Positions 5,655 through 7,833 of a stretch of DNA of 7,833 nt are shown piece by piece; position 1 is the first letter of the stretch, and the number at the start of each line of letters is the position of its first letter. The position numbers and the translations under genes were made by a program. The stretch is from NCBI GenBank assembly GCA_029933115.1, contig JAOZOT010000157.1, positions 1 through 7,833 of the forward strand. The letters are read 5' to 3'. The notes below the pieces were generated by a model. It was given only the letters and a program-made list of their open reading frames with translations, was not told the origin of the DNA and did no database searches. The stretch comes from Anaerolineae bacterium (GTDB lineage Bacteria > Chloroflexota > Anaerolineae > E26-bin7).

Positions 5655-6875
5655 TCATTGGGCCCTGAGAGCATCCTCAAACGCTGCCAAGAAACGGTCT
5701 ATCTCCTGGGTGGAGATGACGTAGGGCGGGAAGAGGCGAAAGGTTGCCGTCTGCGGCTTATAGTCCACGATGAACCCTCTATCCAGCAGCCGCCGGAACG
5801 TGGCCGTCCCCTCGGCGGCCCGTTTCCCCTCCAGTTCGACTCCTAGCATCAACCCTCTGCCCCGCACGTCCCAGAGCCAGGCGTATTTCGAGGATAGCTC
5901 TTTCAGGCCTTTCAACAGGTAGGCGCCCTGCTCGGCTGCTCGTTGGACCAGGTGCTCCTCCTGCAAGATCGAAATCACCGTCGCTGCGATCCGCCCGGAG
6001 AAAGGATCGTTTTGGTGGGATTGGACGTGGCGCAGGATGGGTTGGCACTCCGCCTCTACTGCCTGGGTGGTCACGACCGCCGACACGGGCAAGCCCGCGC
6101 CGATGGCCTTGCCGATGACCAGGATGTCGGGCACGAGGCCGTCGTGCTCAAAGCCGAACCAGCGACCGGTGCGTCCCAGGCCGGTGGTCACCTCTTCGGC
6201 GATGAGGAGAGCGCCGCAGCGCGTGGCCAGTTCATGCAATCGGACTCCGTAGCCGGGAGGCGGCACGATCACCCCTCCGACGGCCATCACCGGCTCGTAG
6301 AGCACGGCCGCGATGCGGCCTTTGCCCCCGTTCGCCAGCGTGCGCAGATGATCCAGGCAGGCGAAGCCGTCGCAGGGCCAGGAGCGTCCGGCCGGGCAGC
6401 GCCGGCAGGTCGGTGCCGGCAGGCGGTGGACGGTGCCCAGGCGCGGCAGATACGGCGCAGCGCGCCCCGCTTCGGAGAGAGACAGGGCGTAGGTCGTCGC
6501 CCCGTAATACCCTTTTTCGATGACGACGATGCCGTCGGCGCCGGTGGCAGTGCGGGCCATCTTGAGGGCCAGTTCCACTGCCTCGCTGCCGGTGTTGAGG
6601 AAGACGGCGCGGTTCAGGGCCGGGGGCAGGATTTCCCCTAATTTCGACAGAGCCTCGTCCACTTCCTCGGTGGGAAAGTGGGCTCCCACGTGGGCCAGTT
6701 TGGCTGTCTGGCGTTGGATCGCTTCCACCCAGCGCGGGTGCCCGTAGCCCAGCACGTTGCACCACGTGCCGGCAAGCAGGTCCAGGTAGGGCCTGCCCGT
6801 TGCGTCCCACACGGTGCAGCCCTGGCCGCGCACGAGCGTGATCTCCTGAAGAGAATTTGTTTGCCAAAGGCGCAT
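5655..6875 (-). CDS. PLP-dependent class III aminotransferase family enzyme
   Basis: A 406-residue fold-type I PLP enzyme. NTGSEA at 94-99 is the phosphate-binding loop, GYYGAT at 122-127 is the cofactor-stacking region, AEEVTTGLGRTG at 226-237 contains the position that normally reads D-E-V, and GKAIGAGLP at 255-263 carries the Schiff-base Lys256. SHQNDP (286-291) and DVRGRGLMLGVE (336-347) recall 2,2-dialkylglycine decarboxylase and related enzymes. A loop with Cys157, Cys160, Cys168 and Cys173 could be structural or metal-binding. Glu227 stands where the near-invariant Asp contacts the PLP ring nitrogen. The ATG at 6875 is preferred because AAAGG lies 10 nt upstream and the family N-terminus starts there. 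A TTG at 6893 overlapping the phzF stop is an alternative. Transamination, decarboxylation or epimerisation of an amino acid are all possible; the substrate is not assigned. Confidence 0.9.
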   Translation of the reverse strand: MRLWQTNSLQEITLVRGQGCTVWDATGRPYLDLLAGTWCNVLGYGHPRWVEAIQRQTAKLAHVGAHFPTEEVDEALSKLGEILPPALNRAVFLNTGSEAVELALKMARTATGADGIVVIEKGYYGATTYALSLSEAGRAAPYLPRLGTVHRLPAPTCRRCPAGRSWPCDGFACLDHLRTLANGGKGRIAAVLYEPVMAVGGVIVPPPGYGVRLHELATRCGALLIAEEVTTGLGRTGRWFGFEHDGLVPDILVIGKAIGAGLPVSAVVTTQAVEAECQPILRHVQSHQNDPFSGRIAATVISILQEEHLVQRAAEQGAYLLKGLKELSSKYAWLWDVRGRGLMLGVELEGKRAAEGTATFRRLLDRGFIVDYKPQTATFRLFPPYVISTQEIDRFLAAFEDALRAQ

Positions 6876-6885
6876 GTTGCTCGGA

Positions 6886-6891
6886 CCTTTC
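6886..6891 (-). promoter_or_regulatory. Ribosome binding site for the aminotransferase ATG at 6875
   Basis: GAAAGG on the minus strand, overlapping the phzF stop codon, lies 10 nt before ATG 6875. It supports this start over the TTG at 6893, which has no comparable site. Confidence 0.5.
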
Positions 6892-7816
6892 AAAATCGCA
6901 CCACGCCTTCGACCACCGGCACCACCTGCCCACCCACCCGCACGGCGGTGGCTTCTTCGCCGGTGAGGTCTACTTCCACGAATACTTTGCTGGGCCGGCC
7001 CATCTCCGCGCCTTGCTCGCTGAGGATCTGAGTGGTTGGCTCGGTGAGGGGCACGGCCCGGTGGTGGACCAGGTAGGCTCCCAGCGCACCGTTGGCGCTG
7101 CCGGTGGCCGGGTCCTCCGGCACTCCGTGGAGGGGAGCGAACACGCGCACGTGGACCGTGGCCTCGGGCTGCTCTGTCTCCAGGGCGAAGACCAGGGCCA
7201 TGTCGGTGCCGACGGCCTGCCAGGCCCGCTTGAGGGCAGGGACGTTGAGTTGGCCGGCGTCAAGACCCTGTACTTCGGCCAGGGATCGGACCGGCACCAT
7301 CATCTGCGGCAATCCCGTGGAGACGACCTGCACCGGCAATCCTGTCTCGGTGATGGCTTCGGGGGGCAGGCCCAGCCCGGCCGCCAGGTCGCTCACGTCC
7401 TCCAGCACAGCGTGGAAGGTGGGGCGGTCCTGGGTCATGACCACCCGCTCCACCCGGCCGTCAGCCACGTGCAGGTCGGCCGGTAGCACGCCTACTCCCA
7501 GCTCAAAGCGCACCTGGGTCACCGGTTCGCGCAGGTCCACGCGCCCCAGGTGGGCCAGGGCCCAGTGAGTACCCACTACCGGATGGCCGGCGAAGGGCAG
7601 TTCCGTTGCCGGGGTGAAGATGCGCACCTTGAAGTCGGCCTCTGGCGCCTGTGGTGGCAGCACAAAAGTCGTCTCCGAGAGGTTCATCTCCCGTGCCAGG
7701 CGCTGCATCTCTGCCGTGGTCAGCCCCTCGGCTTCGGGGAAGACGGCCAGCGGGTTGCCGCCGAAGGGCTTGTCGGTGAAAACGTCCACCTGAAGGAAAC
7801 GATACTCTTTCACCAC
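6890..7816 (-). CDS. PhzF family isomerase-like protein
   Basis: A 308-residue protein of standard PhzF length, with two diaminopimelate-epimerase-like halves. It shows the family opening FLQVDVFTDKPFGGNPLAVF, the catalytic Glu48 in NLSETTFV, GHPVVGTH at 77-84 in the first half, and DPATGSANGALGAYLV at 235-250 in the second. PhzF of phenazine synthesis isomerises dihydro-hydroxyanthranilate, but most relatives act on unknown substrates and no other phenazine gene is present, so the symbol is withheld. Start: GTG at 7816 or the adjacent GTG at 7813. AAAGGAG (7821-7827) is 4 nt from the first and 7 nt from the second, so the second may be the real start. The stop lies 14 bp before the aminotransferase ATG. 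It is the first visible gene of the cluster; its promoter is outside the window. Confidence 0.9.
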   Translation of the reverse strand: MVKEYRFLQVDVFTDKPFGGNPLAVFPEAEGLTTAEMQRLAREMNLSETTFVLPPQAPEADFKVRIFTPATELPFAGHPVVGTHWALAHLGRVDLREPVTQVRFELGVGVLPADLHVADGRVERVVMTQDRPTFHAVLEDVSDLAAGLGLPPEAITETGLPVQVVSTGLPQMMVPVRSLAEVQGLDAGQLNVPALKRAWQAVGTDMALVFALETEQPEATVHVRVFAPLHGVPEDPATGSANGALGAYLVHHRAVPLTEPTTQILSEQGAEMGRPSKVFVEVDLTGEEATAVRVGGQVVPVVEGVVRF

Positions 7817-7833
7817 GTTTCTCCTTTCCTCTC

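Noticed and set aside
5555..5674. N-terminal extension of the radical SAM protein from ATG 5674
   Set aside because: It would overlap the aminotransferase, has no suitably spaced ribosome site, and adds 40 residues with no radical SAM features. ATG 5554 has AAGGA at 5 nt.
5943..6641. 232-codon plus-strand open frame
   Set aside because: It is antisense to the aminotransferase, whose motifs are intact along the same stretch, and it shows no recognisable domain.
6890..7816. Phenazine biosynthesis locus
   Set aside because: Only a PhzF-like gene is present; no phzA/B, phzC, phzD, phzE or phzG is seen, and PhzF relatives are widespread outside phenazine pathways.
1..7833. CRISPR array, rRNA, insertion sequence or integrase
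   Set aside because: No regularly spaced direct repeats, transposase or integrase motifs, or rRNA-like sequence were seen on either strand.

Overview
The window looks like a moderately GC-rich bacterial chromosome segment. Primary sigma-70-type promoters and Shine-Dalgarno sites are readable. The gene content suggests Chloroflexota (Anaerolineae-like): an AF2212/DUF104-type antitoxin-like protein, a PIN-like pair, and a class III aminotransferase with a Cys-rich loop. This placement is inference from family content; there is no rRNA or marker gene.

Layout. (1) 1-1016, plus strand: a promoter and two overlapping genes, a 120-aa helical charged protein followed by a 190-aa PIN-like protein, arranged like a toxin-antitoxin (TA) pair. 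(2) 1017-1290: a convergent gap holding three hairpins in a row, the last a possible weak bidirectional terminator nested in a longer inverted repeat. (3) 1291-2098, minus strand: a second overlapping pair, a protein with an AF2212-like N-terminus followed by a stand-alone C39-like cysteine peptidase, with a near-consensus promoter at 2206-2234. (4) 2388-7816, minus strand: a tightly packed six-gene cluster, transcribed phzF-like isomerase, class III aminotransferase, radical SAM enzyme, MFS transporter, azlC, azlD. Overlaps or short gaps link most members; the only real gap is about 100 bp before the radical SAM gene. Its promoter lies beyond the right edge.

How the genes may work together. 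The first three enzymes of the cluster could build or tailor a small amino-acid-derived compound. PLP chemistry on an amino or keto acid, radical SAM chemistry and PhzF-type isomerisation are all plausible steps. The last three genes encode two separate membrane transporters, AzlCD being of the branched-chain amino acid exporter type. I do not recognise this combination as a characterised pathway; it is the best candidate here for an undescribed system. The peptidase/AF2212-like pair is the second candidate.
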